Shown in pieces: positions 10,940 through 22,456 of a DNA stretch of 29,242 nucleotides (the first letter of the stretch is position 1; each line of letters starts with the position of its first letter). Under the pieces are notes generated by a model. That model ran no database searches. It saw only the letters and a program-made list of their open reading frames with translations, and was not told the DNA's origin. A program made the position numbers and the translations under genes. The DNA is taken from NCBI GenBank assembly GCA_000697335.1, contig JNEM01010467.1, forward strand, positions 1 to 29,242, read 5' to 3'. The stretch comes from Conidiobolus incongruus B7586. Lineage: Eukaryota; Entomophthoromycota; Entomophthoromycetes; Entomophthorales; Conidiobolaceae.

Positions 10940-12605
10940 ATGGAAGAATCAAAGCAATTATTAAAATAATTTGATACAGACTATAGTGTTGATTCTGTTG
11001 AATTCTTACTTGATTCAGGTAAAAACACCCAAGGGACGAGTTCAAGAAGTTATTTGGTAGTTGGAACTTGTCAACTCTTTGACCCCATTAACAATACACC
11101 AATTTTGCCCAAAGATTTGCAGCCTAAGAAGGATGAGTCAAATACTTTACAAGTAGCATCTGAATAGACTAATGATTTACCAGCAAAGCGCGTTGGTAGG
11201 ATTTTAACTATGAAGTTGTATAATCAAGACCCTACTTTGTAATTTAAATAATTCTTATGATATCTTAATTACGTATTGTTTTATAGCGAGGTAAGCAATA
11301 TATTGGATACTGATGCTATTTTAGATTTGAAATGTTATTATTATATAATAATTTTAAATATTTAATATTGCTAAAATTGAATATATTTCTTATTCAAATG
11401 CTCCTACTAAAGGACTCTTAGGCCAAACTGATGCAAAAGGCAATTTAATTGCTTATAATTGGAATAATGATAAGGTATCAATCAATGAATCTTTTTTCAT
11501 AACATTGATTTTAAATGATAAAATAGCTCTTACGAGTAGCCAGTCAAACATTCGAGCATGCTACAATTCTACAATTAAAGAGAAAGAATGCTTGGGTTTC
11601 TCTTTAGATTGATCTAACAGATTAAATTGCAAGTGATTTAGAATTGTTTAATATGATTTTTGCCAGATAGCTTACAATTAAGCCCTTTAGTTATCCATAT
11701 ATTGCGACTAGTTATTCAGATGGATCCCTTGCAATTGCTGAAACTAGCAGCATTAATTATAATAATAAGTTAAATGTTAATCATAGATGGATTGGCCATG
11801 ATTATGAAGCATGGATAATTGCAATTAATTATTTTGATACTATCATAATTTATTCTGGTATTTAAATTACATTAGATTCTATAGTTTATTATTGGTTGGA
11901 ATATTCTAGGAGGTAATGGCTGTAAATTGAAAGTTTGGGATCACAGATTATTACCTGAGTATGACGTTGATTCACCAATTTTGCCATACACTCATTCTTT
12001 AGTGAATAAGAGTTGATGAGATACAGTTTTTTATTGATATTTTTCTAATTTTTTAATATTATAGCCAAATGATAGGAGTATGTTCGATTCACAAGCATCC
12101 TTTTCAAGGATATACTTTGGCTAGCAGAAGGTAATTACTCTTCAAGTTAGTTTATATAAAACTAACCATTTCATTAGTTATGATGAAACTGTAAGATTGT
12201 TTGATACTAGAAAAATGTCTCGACCATATGAAGAAATTTAATTGGGTGGAGGAGTATGGAGATTGAAGTGGCATCCTGATCCTTCTAAATCGAATCTATT
12301 ATTAGCAGGTTGGATGAATAACGGATATCATATCATTGATACCCAAGGTATGTTTACCATTTATATTAATCATGCTATAATTATTAACTTTGACCTTGAT
12401 AGACTATAACGATTTCATTAAACATAGCTATCACTATCATAAATCATTAACTTACCTTGTAGACTGGTGTCCAAGTTATGACGCTTCTCATCATTATTGG
12501 GTTGCTTGTGCTTGATTTTATGATCACTCATTTTCTATTGGGTAATATAATCCATATATATTATCCAATCTATTACTAATAATTTTTAGGAACCCAAACA
12601 AATAA
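10940..12605 (+). pseudogene. DPH7: DPH7 (diphthine methyltransferase, WD40) pseudogene
   Basis: DPH7 removes a methyl ester from eEF2 during diphthamide synthesis. The whole gene can be followed: FDTDYSVDSVEFLLDSG, AILDLKC, LGFSLD-SNRLN, YEAWIIAINYFDTIIIYSG, LKVWDHR, MIGVCSIHKHPFQGYTLAS, YDETVRLFDTRKMSRP, LGGGVWRLKWHPDPS, LVDWCPSYD and FYDHSFSIG, matching the family's WD repeats in order. Several introns keep good borders (11239-11286, 11475-11526, 12131-12177, 12542-12589). Defects seen: TAA 10967-10969 (Gln fits), TAG 11165-11167 (Gln fits), no AG acceptor before the exon near 11368, a frame shift near 11570-11590, TGA 11610-11612 replacing the conserved Trp of LDWS, TAA 12239-12241 (Gln fits), and TGA 12513-12515 where the family has Ser. 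The final TAA is at 12603. The number of defects makes a functional gene unlikely. Confidence 0.88.
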
Positions 12606-13619
12606 ATTACTATGAAATAGTCAATTTGATCTATTCCATACTCCAATCTAACACTTTAATATTAATAGAATATGGTTATTTTAGAACAATCATTCAAATA
12701 TTGCAATTATATTAAATTAAAAATTTAAGCTGTATTTGATTTTGATTGTAAGATTAAAAAATGCAAGTATTTAAATTATATATTGATGAAAAAATATAGT
12801 ATAATTAATATTTTGAACCTAAAATTTATAAACTACATTTTAAGGTCTAATATTAAGATGAATGATATTCAATTTATAAGACTAAAATTAATTACTAATA
12901 TCAATATGATAATTTCATGATGAGCTTGTCAGTATATACTATTTATAATAAAATGTTATTAATAATATTAAGATATAAAAGTACATGTTAAATTCTTTAT
13001 GATATAAAAATTCTGAAAGAAATGATTATGGTTATTATTGAAAAAAGAAATATTCGAATGACTTCCATTTTTCCATTTTTAAATAATCGAATATTCATCA
13101 TATATTGTGAAACGTATTTTGAGACTTTTCTTCAATAAATTAATTGTTATATTAAAATCAGTCAAAAATGAAAATTAGTGAATTCATTATTTAATAATCT
13201 TTTTAAATTTAAATTTCAAGTAATTATAAAACAAGATTATAAAATTTATTTGATTAATTTTAATATAAAAAACATTACTGAAAATTATTTACTATAAGTG
13301 ATGAATATAATTATAATTCGAATTGTATAATGTTTGCTTTGTGTACAGATATTAAGCAATGTGTACTCCACTTTCCAAAAGATTGTTTGAAGCTTTGAAA
13401 TATAATTACAAGAAATGACTCATTATGATTTCAACCTTGATCGTTAAATTTCTATTTTTGAACTAAATATATAAGTTTTGACATGATTTTTAAAAAATAC
13501 GATTATAATTACAGTATAATTTTGATATTGCATCAGTTATTAAATATATTATAAATTTTATTTCAATATCATTTCCATTATACTTGAGTAAAATAATTAC
13601 ACTCATGTAATCAGTTTGA
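12606..13619. other. Intergenic AT-rich region
   Basis: Lies between the convergent 3' ends of the DPH7 remnant (+) and HIS3 (-). I see no coding-like frame, RNA gene or distinct repeat. Confidence 0.6.
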
Positions 13620-14375
13620 TTATAACACACCCTTAGTACTTGGGACTTCATCTGATCCAGTGAGAGATGTAGCTTCCCTTATAGCCAAAGCTAAAGCCTT
13701 AAAAGCTGATTCGGCTCTAATCATTCAATATATCAGATAAATAGGGTTTTGAGCCAATTGAAATGAATTTACCTGTGGTGATCATTAAATCCTTTAAGAC
13801 AATCGACATGGAGTGTAATATGAGCTGCTGTAGCAAAAGATTCCAAAACGTGAGGAATCATTTCGCAGGAAAGTTCACCAATTCTCTCTCTCTTTAGTCC
13901 TAAATCAATACTTGCATGGGGTCTTCCAGAAATATCGACGACGGCTCTGGATAAAGCCTATAAAACATTATTACTATTAAAGATTTAGAGATAATTTAAT
14001 TCATTTTTACCTCATCTAAAGGTGCATAAGCACTTCCAAATCGCTTAATTCCCTTCGGAGTACCAAGAGCTTCCTTGAAAGCCATACCCAAAGCAATAGC
14101 CGTATCTTCAGCTGTGTGGTGATCATCAATATGTAAATCACCTTGACACTTCAAATTAAGAGACCATCTAGCATGTTTAGCAAGTGCATGGTACATCTAA
14201 ATGATATGTAAATATATGCATAATAGAATGATAACTAACTTACATGATCCAAAAATCCAATTCCTGTTGAAATATCATGACTCAAAGCATCAATTGAATT
14301 GGTGTGTAAGGTTAATTCAATATGAATGTCAGTTTCATTAGTTTTTCTAGAAATTCTACTTGATCTAGTAGACAT
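13620..14375 (-). CDS. HIS3: Imidazoleglycerol-phosphate dehydratase (histidine biosynthesis)
   Basis: Converts imidazoleglycerol phosphate to imidazoleacetol phosphate using two Mn2+ ions, the sixth step of histidine synthesis. Four exons (14244-14375, 14011-14196, 13773-13957, 13620-13716) join in frame to 199 aa, the usual length for the monofunctional enzyme; introns are 47, 53 and 56 nt. The metal-binding repeats are complete: [36 protein letters not shown] (here [16 protein letters not shown]) and [20 protein letters not shown]. The C-terminus EVPSTKGVL followed by TAA is the classical ending, which shows that TAA is a normal stop here. The start at 14375 gives [17 protein letters not shown], leading directly into the conserved first strand. 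No in-frame defects. Confidence 0.97.
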
Positions 14376-14939
14376 TTTAATCTAATCACTTTTAAACATT
14401 AATCAATTTGAATCATCCCTTAATAATTATTTATTCACACTATTGATTGATTAGGTTTTATGGGAAAAATCTTATGATAATCAATTTCTAAATTAGAAAA
14501 AAAATGATATTTTTAGTCAATTTGAATAATAATTTTCTCTAAATGGTTATAATTTAGATTTATTAAAGTTAGTATTCTAAATACAGGTTATATACTTTAT
14601 TAACTCTTTTAATTTGATATACAAATAATACAAAATTTTAAAAGTTTTTATGATATATATTGGTAGTGAGTATAAAATAAATATTTCAACTAATCCTATT
14701 ATTCTAAATTCAATCTGAAAGCACTAAATTTGAACTCTTTTAGTGCGATTGAATATAATATGTTTTTTTTCAACTTTAAACATTGAAGATCATTTGGTCG
14801 AAAATCTGAAATTATAAATTCTGATATACATAATTATAATAATTAATAAAAAAATACTACTCACAATGAGACAAAATTTTATTAGTATTTTAACAATGTT
14901 ATAAATAAAGAAGAAATAAATTTTTTTGATGAAAAAAAA
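14376..14939. other. Spacer between NAA30 and HIS3
   Basis: Lies between two same-strand genes and carries the HIS3 promoter and the NAA30 3' region. It is AT-rich; I see no further gene. Confidence 0.6.
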
Positions 14940-15542
14940 TTAAGTTAACCATAATTTTAATCTAAAAGCATCCATTCCATTTAAATAATAACGATGCAAT
15001 CTTTTATCCTTAATAAATCCCAATTTTTCATACAAGCTTAATGCCCCAATGTTCGTTAACTCCGTTTCTAAAACTATTTCATCAGCGCCCAATTCTTTCA
15101 TTGTTTTAATGCTCTTTTTAACCAGTGAACTACCTAATATTTATTTATGCTTTAATCTTTGATGATCATACAAACTATGTGATTAAAAATATTACCTATA
15201 GATAAATTTCGATAAGCTTTATCCACTGCTAACATTGCAATGTACCCTCTCATCCTCATCTTATGTCTATCTAACTTACATACTATTACTCCAACAAATT
15301 GGTTATCGATTTGAGCCTAGTTATACAACGATTAACAAATTTATAGTATATAAAAAATATATAATTACTAAAAAACATAGGTTGGGCCAATTATGTAAAA
15401 AATAACGATAAGTGTAAATGGAGTAAGGCTCACTCAAGTCTTTATGAATTAAATGAACAATTTCATCTATTTGACTTTCGTTTTTATAAGGTATTATTTC
15501 AAATGGACTATATTTCTGATTTGTTAAAGTTTCATCATTCAT
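14940..15542 (-). CDS. NAA30: NatC N-alpha-acetyltransferase catalytic subunit (Mak3/Naa30)
   Basis: Acetylates N-termini starting Met-Leu/Ile/Phe-type as the catalytic subunit of NatC, on ribosomes. Three exons (15369-15542, 15196-15316, 14940-15133) join in frame to 162 aa, close to yeast Mak3; introns are 52 and 62 nt. The signature [19 protein letters not shown] is near the N-terminus. The GNAT core follows: [38 protein letters not shown] (the acetyl-CoA loop, R/Q-x-x-G-x-G/A position degenerate as RNLSIG), [20 protein letters not shown] and [17 protein letters not shown]. It ends WLT-TAA with no in-frame stops. The start at 15542 is the only Met ahead of the conserved region. The acetyl-CoA loop reads N-L-S-I-G rather than the commoner G-x-G form, a small oddity. 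Confidence 0.95.
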
Positions 15543-16700
15543 TATTTGGGAATTATTTATTGATTATTTTATTTTGGACTGGTATTCTATCCCATTTTAA
15601 ATTTTTTTATTGATTGGAAATTAAAATTATGGGATTGACTAAATTTTCATATGACTTTAATGAAGATAACCTGTCAATTTATTACGGCATTAAGCTTAAT
15701 TTAAAACGGTTTAATTATTACTTTGAATTAAAAATATTTAGATGGATAAATGTATATGGAATAACCTGATCTTATTTATATACTATCTTATTTAATATTA
15801 AATCATATATTGCTATTATTGACTTACAATCAAATAAATTGATAAAAAATACTATCAAAAACTTTTTTGTTACATCGGAAAAATTCATAAATCATAAAAT
15901 GCAAATTGCAATTTTCCTTAAATTTCTTCATATATTTCAAATAAGATAATATTTGTTCCATGCTTTTTTATAAAGTGTAGCTGGAATTAATGTCTTTTCA
16001 ATATGATATTTCAATAATTTTCAAATTAATTATATTCAGTACAACTTTCAAAAATTTAATAATCAGGTTGTCCAGTTTTTTCAATGAAAAAAAAAATCTT
16101 GAAAATAATGGTAATTTATTGAATTATTTTTATCTCAAATAGTGATATTACTCGAAAATTAACAACTAAATATGAATAATATATAATGAAGGTTATGTTA
16201 TTTTGCTTGAATAATGTCAATATCTTGAATAATTTTTAATCTTAATTTCTAAATTTTCAAATTTGAAATTTTAAAAATTGTAAAATAGGATAAGAAAAGA
16301 GCATATCGAAAAAAAATCAATATATATATATATATTTAATAAAGTGATATATTGATAATTATTATCATTGTTTCTGAGTTATTAATGAATGTTGGTATTT
16401 AACCTAAATTTATCAAATAGTTTACTTTTCTGGAAAATATAAAATAGTAGGAATTCATTGTCGATTTATAATACTTTTTTATTAATTTGGAAATAATTAA
16501 ATGTTGAAATAATAAAGAATTATATACTGAAAGTTTTAAATTAGATCATAATATATCATGGGAGATTCTATTTTTTATTTGTCACAGTTAAGCTAAATAC
16601 TAAAAATTGACTATTTTCTATTCAAAATTGAATATGAAATAAATTCAAAGGTTAACCCATAATCGAAATGATTAAACTAATTTAGTATTTAAGAATAAAA
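15543..16700. other. Gene-free AT-rich region
   Basis: Holds the NAA30 promoter at its left edge and a short AT microsatellite at 16319-16335. I see nothing else that supports a gene. Confidence 0.55.
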
Positions 16701-16739
16701 TTTTGCAAACTTGATCATTACAAAAAGTTGTCATTTTGA

Positions 16740-17510
16740 TTGACTTCTTTATGTCTATCAAATACCAATTACCAACAATCGTCATTCAATAATGACTCAA
16801 TACCGTATCAATTTATGAGATATTAAAAGGTAATCATCTATTCGATCACTGTCAACTCTTGAAGGATGAAAATTTTTATGCTATTAACCCAGCTCATTAT
16901 GAAGGGGCATTTAATAATCGACATCGCCTCCTATTGAATTTATTCTTGTTTCTGAACTTATCTTATTTTATAATTATTATATGTTTTTGAAATGATTTAT
17001 TAATTCTACTTTTAACGTTTAGATCTTTATAATGGTGTCTGTTGATTAAGTTTTCTATTTACACCGATTTTGTATTTATATTTAAAAGGTAATAAATCCT
17101 TTCCATGCTTAAAATTTAAAGGGATGAAAATTTTTATAGCTAATTTAAACCCAGCTCTTCGAAGGGGTATTAATAATCAATAACCCACGAGTGAATAATT
17201 TGTTTCTGAAACTATTATATCACAACTATTAAAAAATAATTTTCAAGATTAAATATTAATAGATTTGTTTTATTTTAGATTTAATTAATTGTTTGTTTAT
17301 ATATCTATATTTTGAGTTGATCAAGAACTATAATTTTATTTTAATGGTAAGTTCAAGTTCAAATTAATGTATTTTGTTAAAATGATGGTTTCAAATATGA
17401 ATTTCTTCACTTGCTCAATTGCTTATGTGGACAAATTTACAGCCCCTGACAAGGCTTACTGATTCTTTCATTTTTTTGTTATTTGTTTTTTCTGCCAAAT
17501 TCGCCATCTA
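16740..17510 (+). pseudogene. Decayed membrane-protein gene with internal duplication, family unknown
   Basis: From ATG near 16752 the + strand reads MSIKYQLPTIVIQ, then TAA TGA, then LNTVSIYEILKGNHLFDHC, QLLKDENFYAINPAHYEGAF and NNRHRLLLNLFLFLNLSYF, the last being a probable membrane helix. The TAA TGA pair would be Gln-Arg before two C-to-T changes. A further piece at 17382-17510 reads MNFFTCSIAYVDKFTAPDKAY, TGA (Trp fits), then FFHFFVICFFCQIRHLI, another possible helix. The composition and alternation suggest a multi-pass protein, possibly a receptor. I do not recognise the family, and the number of stops makes it non-functional. Confidence 0.45.
16825..17222 (+). repeat. Diverged tandem duplication, two ~135-nt copies
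   Basis: Copy 1 (16825-16960) and copy 2 (17084-17222) start with the same AAAAGGTAAT. Both reach GATGAAAATTTTTAT after 39-40 nt, then share AACCCAGCTC, GAAGGGG, TTAATAATC and finally TTTCTGAA. The spacing between matching words is about 258-264 nt throughout. Copy 1 is open as protein; copy 2 is more degraded. Confidence 0.8.
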
Positions 17511-18536
17511 ATAATATATTTTTTAATTTAGAATATCCCTAGTTTCTAATTACTGGCTGTATTGTATTATATTATATTGATTATTGTAAATAAATTATAA
17601 TATATTTATCTATAATATATTCCTTGTGATTTTATTTTACTTTCAAATTATTCATTACTATATTCATGTACCATTAAAATGCATTGGCATTATTCATTTT
17701 ATTTAATTACACTTTAAATTGGCATTTATATTACTCCAGTAGATTAAGCCATTTACTTAAGTGATAAATTAATGATTAGGATCAAACTTTATAATTGCAT
17801 ATTTTCAAGGTCTATAAATTTTAAAATTTTTAATCATAGTTATCAAATATTATATTTTTTTATCAAACTAGTGTTTAATTCATTTGTCAAACGAAAATCT
17901 ATTTCTCCCAAAAAGAGTCTATCAATTATAAAACCAAACTCTTGATTTGTATTGAATAAAGTGTTTCAATATTATGTTTGATATAATAGAATATTTCAAA
18001 GTGTTAGCAACAAAATTGAATTATTTCTCATTCATATTTATGATAATTTTAATGATGATGTGATCATGAGCTAGAATAGTTGAATTCTATTAGCGTGTAA
18101 AAAATATATACATACATATATATATATATATATATTGATTGATCTATAATTAGCATTTTAATTTTGAAATTTGTACAATTGATAAATGATATGATGAATA
18201 AAAAACAGGATTAATATATATTAAAAATAATCTATTATATTTGACCATTTGATCATAATGATTTTTACTTAATATAAAAACCAATAAAATTTATGGCAAT
18301 AATCATTTGATTAGTGATAATTAAAAAAGTTGATATTGTTAATTACATTAATAGGAAATATAAAGACAATATACAGATACTCAAATCAATATTGAACTAT
18401 TATTTATTTGAAATAAATAAATATATTGATAATGAACTTGGTAGTTTAGAATTTATTAAATATATGAAATTGAAAAATTGTAAAAATAATATATTTAAAC
18501 TTTACAATTAGAGGCTCCATCTAAGTCGTCATATCT
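17511..18536. other. Gene-free AT-rich region
   Basis: Contains a TA run at 18116-18135. A 65-codon open frame at 18314-18511 lacks an ATG start and consists of Lys, Asn, Ile, Tyr and Leu, as chance frames in such DNA do, so I do not call it a gene. Confidence 0.5.
18116..18135. repeat. AT dinucleotide run
   Basis: A perfect alternating run, preceded by imperfect ATAC units from about 18103. Confidence 0.9.
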
Positions 18537-19424
18537 TAATGTACATCATCAAAAATCGTGCTCAAATTAAAATTACCAAAATTGGCAATGGTAAAATCGT
18601 TTATAGTAGTGAATCCTAAATGATTTTATTGAAAAATGAAATATACTATTATGATTATTATTTCATTACCATCTATAAGAACTTTTTCAATTTTATCAAC
18701 AACACTCATTTCTTTCGAAATTCTACCAAAAACTAATCATAGATATTATACCATAACTATTAAATATAGTAATAGTATTCAATCTGACAACATGACGACC
18801 ATCTAACTAATCAGTTTTAATAGTACAAATAAAGATTTAATATTAAATAAATTAAATTGAGTATATAGCTAGATCAACAATTTGAGACCGGTTAGTATCA
18901 TTTCCGGTGTTAGCCATTGATAAAGCTCCTAAATATTAATTGAATAAAAATATTATAATTAATAGTCATATATTAATGTACCACTAAAATGTTTGATTTC
19001 GAAATTTTCATCAGCAAATTTTTTACTATAAATACATTTACCACCAATACCATCTCCATTTGTGAAGTCATCACCCTGTATCATAAATTCCTAATTAACT
19101 AATTAAAATTACAGATTTACTGATTGAAATTACTTCAATAACTGAAATTTAGATTTTTCAAAGCCATATCCATTCTAGATGAACTGAAATAAATAATTTA
19201 AAAAGCAGGTATTACTTTGAAAATATTTGTCCAATAGCCAATTGGACAAAGTACTTAACAGTCTTAGGGACAGTTTTAGCATATAAGCCCATTACAATTC
19301 TATCAAGGGATTCGCGACCATAATCAATATCAAAATAAACAGTATCCGTAACTCTAGGACATTTTTGCATTCAATAATAGAACCCAATATCAAAATAGAT
19401 GCATTAATAATATTAAAGATTCAA
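18537..19424 (-). pseudogene. Cyclophilin (peptidyl-prolyl isomerase) pseudogene, first of a tandem array
   Basis: Every exon of the two intact cyclophilins downstream is recognisable in order. Readable parts are [89 protein letters not shown] and VVDKIEKV. The signal-peptide exon is still alignable, but its ATG has become TTG (about 19422-19424) and the frame shifts just after it. The first donor is AT instead of GT, a few bases are lost at the FHRVI motif, which removes the catalytic Arg region, and the C-terminal tail no longer ends in an ER signal. Introns sit at the same places as in the live copies. This was a duplicated ER cyclophilin that has lost function. Confidence 0.9.
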
Positions 19425-19621
19425 TGCTTTAATTTTCAATATAATAAAAGACTATATATTTTGTGTATTTGACTCAAAACCAGTCTATATTTATACTCTC
19501 ATATTCAATTGAATGATTTAATCAAAACTAGAACTACATTAATTTTGCATCTTTTGATCAAATCAACAAACTAAACGGATTGGATGAGTTTTAGTTATTT
19601 AGTTAATTGAATAATCAAAGC

Positions 19622-19657
<36 letters not shown>

Positions 19658-20364
19658 GATTCAAAAATTGTATTAATAATATGTAGCATTACTTTTCTAT
19701 TATACAACTAAAATATAAGCTCATAAATAATATATATGTGATATATTTGTTAATTATATGCAAATAATATCTTATACATCTGTTTAAGATGTCCTCTTAC
19801 ATTGTATATCATTTCTAATTTTAAAAAAAATTCTAATATTTTATATTATATTAATTTTGAGCATAATACGTAATAAATCCAGTGTTATAATTGAATATAA
19901 TAATTTTAAAATTTTATCTAAAATCTTATCAGGTATTTTTCATTAAAGTTATATATATATATATATCAGTTTATTTTGGAAATAAACTTTATAAATTCAT
20001 ATTATCTATGATATTTTCATCACGTTAATACTGATATTGAAATAAATTTTCAAAAATTCTATATAGTATTATTTAATTCAAGAAACAATATACAATGTTA
20101 GAATCTTTCTATAATAAACCGATAATTGATATATATTTTAATTTTCAATATACACTGAGAATGAAAAAATGAAAATCAAAATTTTATGAATATATGTAGA
20201 TATTTACTTTGTTATAAGACTCACTATACATACAAAAAGTATAGTGGCTTGCTCATGTATTAATAAACAAAAATTATATATAATTCCAGTATTTATATTG
20301 CAAATATTTAACTGATATGTGAACATTTAAAATTTCTTCAATATAAGAAATTAAAATTATTTAT
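19425..20364. other. Spacer within the cyclophilin array
   Basis: AT-rich, with AT runs at 19626-19654 and 19951-19966. A TATA-like element remains upstream of the dead copy (near 19485). No further gene is seen. Confidence 0.55.
19626..19654. repeat. AT dinucleotide microsatellite
   Basis: A perfect alternating AT run of about 14 units in the spacer of the cyclophilin array. Confidence 0.95.
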
Positions 20365-21319
20365 TTAAAGCTCTTCGTCATCAAAGGATTCATTAGCATC
20401 ATCGAAAACATCAAGTGTATCTTCGAAAGCCTCGTCTAATTCAATAACACCAGACTTGGCAATAATGACATCTTTCTTAGGAGTAGATCCTAAATACATT
20501 TATTAACATATGACCTATAAACTAAGCAAATATAATGAACCTACCATATTTAGGAACTTTTTCAATCTTTTCAATAATATCCATTCCTTCCAAAACTCTA
20601 CCAAAAACTAATTAAAATAGCTTAGTATTGTTATTAGATATAATGATAATAATCAACTTACCAACATGACGACCATCCAACCAGCTGGTGATAACAGTGG
20701 TGATAAAGAACTAAAAATATTTAGCAAATAAAATTATATATATCAATATTATAATTACTTGAGATCCATTAGTATCTTTTCCGGCATTGGCCATGGATAA
20801 ACAACCTTATTATAATGTTATAAAAAATTATATAATTCAACATGATCTATTAAAATACCTTTAAAGTGCTTGATTTTGAAATTTTCATCAGCAAATTTTT
20901 TACCATAAATGGATTTGCCACCAGTACCATCACCTTTAGTAAAGTCACCACCTTGAATCATAAATTGCTAATAAATGAACTAATAAGCTATAAAAATTGT
21001 CAATTCACTGTTTCAAAATACCTCAATAACTCTGTGGAACTTGGATTTTTCATAACCGTAACCGTGCTAAATTAATTAAAATCAATACTTTGAAACTGTG
21101 AAAAAAAATTAAGGATACCTCTCCAGTAGCCAGTTCGACAAAGTTCTTAACAGTTTTAGGGACAGTTTTACCATATAAACCTAATACAACTCTGCCGAGT
21201 GATTCACCACCATGTTCAATGTCAAAGTAAACTTTATCAGTAATTTTAGGACCATTGCCACATTCAACAAAAGATCCTAGCAATAAAAAGGAAGTGCTAA
21301 TAATATTGAATAATTTCAT
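20365..21319 (-). CDS. ER-lumen cyclophilin B-type peptidyl-prolyl cis-trans isomerase, copy 2
   Basis: Catalyses Xaa-Pro isomerisation during folding of secretory proteins. Seven exons (21119-21319, 21022-21066, 20859-20967, 20759-20805, 20662-20710, 20545-20607, 20365-20489), joined across six 48-55 nt introns, give 212 aa. A signal peptide ([20 protein letters not shown]) is followed by the cyclophilin domain. Active-site residues are present: Arg and Phe in [15 protein letters not shown], Gln and Phe in GSQFFITT, Trp in [11 protein letters not shown]. The tail is acidic and ends DDEEL-TAA, a variant of the KDEL/HDEL retention signal. A TATA-like box lies about 65 nt upstream of the ATG, and a CCAAT-N9-CCAAT element a little further up. 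Exons 1-3 and introns 1, 2 and 4 are nearly identical to copy 3, but the 3' exons differ. Confidence 0.96.
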
Positions 21320-22456
21320 TTTGTTTAATTAGTTTGAATTGGATATTTTAATAATTTATCTTTAAAGATAGCTAGTTCATTTGAACTGGTCTATATTTAT
21401 ACCTCAGCTTAAATTAATATTTAACCAATAATTTTGTGCCAATTAATTTGAAATTTTCTCATTGAATATAATGACGTGAAAACGTTTTTTATTATATTCA
21501 TGCAAACAGTATTTCAAGTGATATTGTAAGTTTTCAAATTATTACGGTCCTTCACAAGCTATATTAGTCGTTAGTTTGTTGTTAATGTATAATCGCTTTC
21601 ATAATGTTAGGTATAATAATTCTAAGAAGAATTCTGGGACATGTAATTTCTCTTAAAACAAATGTTTCAAAATCATTGAAATATATTTTTAATTATTATT
21701 TTCATGATTAAATATTATAAATCGAAATTGAAAAAATTTCAATTTTAAATAAAGGTAAAGTAATTAGTGATTTATCGGTTTGTAATTTTATTGGCTGAAT
21801 CATTCAAATGATATACTTGTGAAAGAAGAAACAAGAATAAAGTATCAACAACAAAAAACTGTGTATCATTTCCAAGTTACAATATGGGATTATTATATTG
21901 AGTGTGAGGTAATATTTTCTACCCTCAATAGGTTGTTTGAATTTTGATATAAGAAAGTTTAAAGAGTAATCTTGAGATTAATGATTAGATTATCAGCAAA
22001 AACAATTAGGTTTTCATAATGTGTGTTTATATATTTATATACAATATTGCATAACTTGAACTGTTCTGAATTATGATTGATAGAGATGTAGTGTGATAAC
22101 ATAGAAACGGTTATCATATATTCAGATGTTGATATATCTAAGATAAATTTAAAAATTTAATATGTTGTGATTCTAGCAAAAAAGTGATATACCAATAATT
22201 TGTTAAGATAACAAAATATTATATAATTTGATTATTGAGGGTAAAAGTAGTCAATAAATTTAAATAAATATTGTTATTTTTTAATTTCAGAAGATACAAT
22301 ATCAATAATAAAATGTAAATCGAGGATGAACCTTATCAAACTATTAATTAATAATATATGATTAAAATAAAAAATGTTTAAGATCCTAAATATCAAAATA
22401 ATTATTTCATGATTTATTTATTATAAGGAAATTTCAATCTAATAAAAATGATTTAC
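21320..22456. other. Spacer within the cyclophilin array, with copy 2 promoter
   Basis: Carries the TATA-like and CCAAT elements of copy 2 at its left end (to about 21443). A slightly less AT-rich patch at about 21780-22100 has no frame I can assign. Confidence 0.5.
21425..21443. promoter_or_regulatory. CCAAT-N9-CCAAT element upstream of cyclophilin copy 2
   Basis: Read on the + strand this is CCAAT, nine bases, then CCAAT, about 105 nt upstream of the ATG. The metazoan ER-stress element is CCAAT-N9-CCACG. The same spacer (AATTTTGTG here, TATTTTGTG in copy 3) recurs upstream of the other live copy. Function is inferred, not shown. Confidence 0.45.

Noticed and set aside
7499-12605. A ciliate-like genetic code with TAA and TAG read as Gln
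   Set aside because: Several remnants read well that way. However, HIS3 ends GVL-TAA and the oxidase ends SKL-TAG, and NAA30, the C2 gene and the Asp-Tyr gene end sensibly at TAA. Intact genes have no internal TAA/TAG, and the broken genes also carry TGA, frame shifts and splice-site loss.
16791-16800. TGACTCA-like word resembling a Gcn4 site
   Set aside because: It lies inside a decayed gene, far from HIS3. The similar word near 14277 is inside HIS3 exon 1, so neither is a credible amino-acid-control site.
18314-18511. A 65-codon + strand frame of Lys/Asn/Ile/Tyr
   Set aside because: It has no ATG start and the composition expected of AT-rich noncoding DNA. No splice partner or domain is seen.
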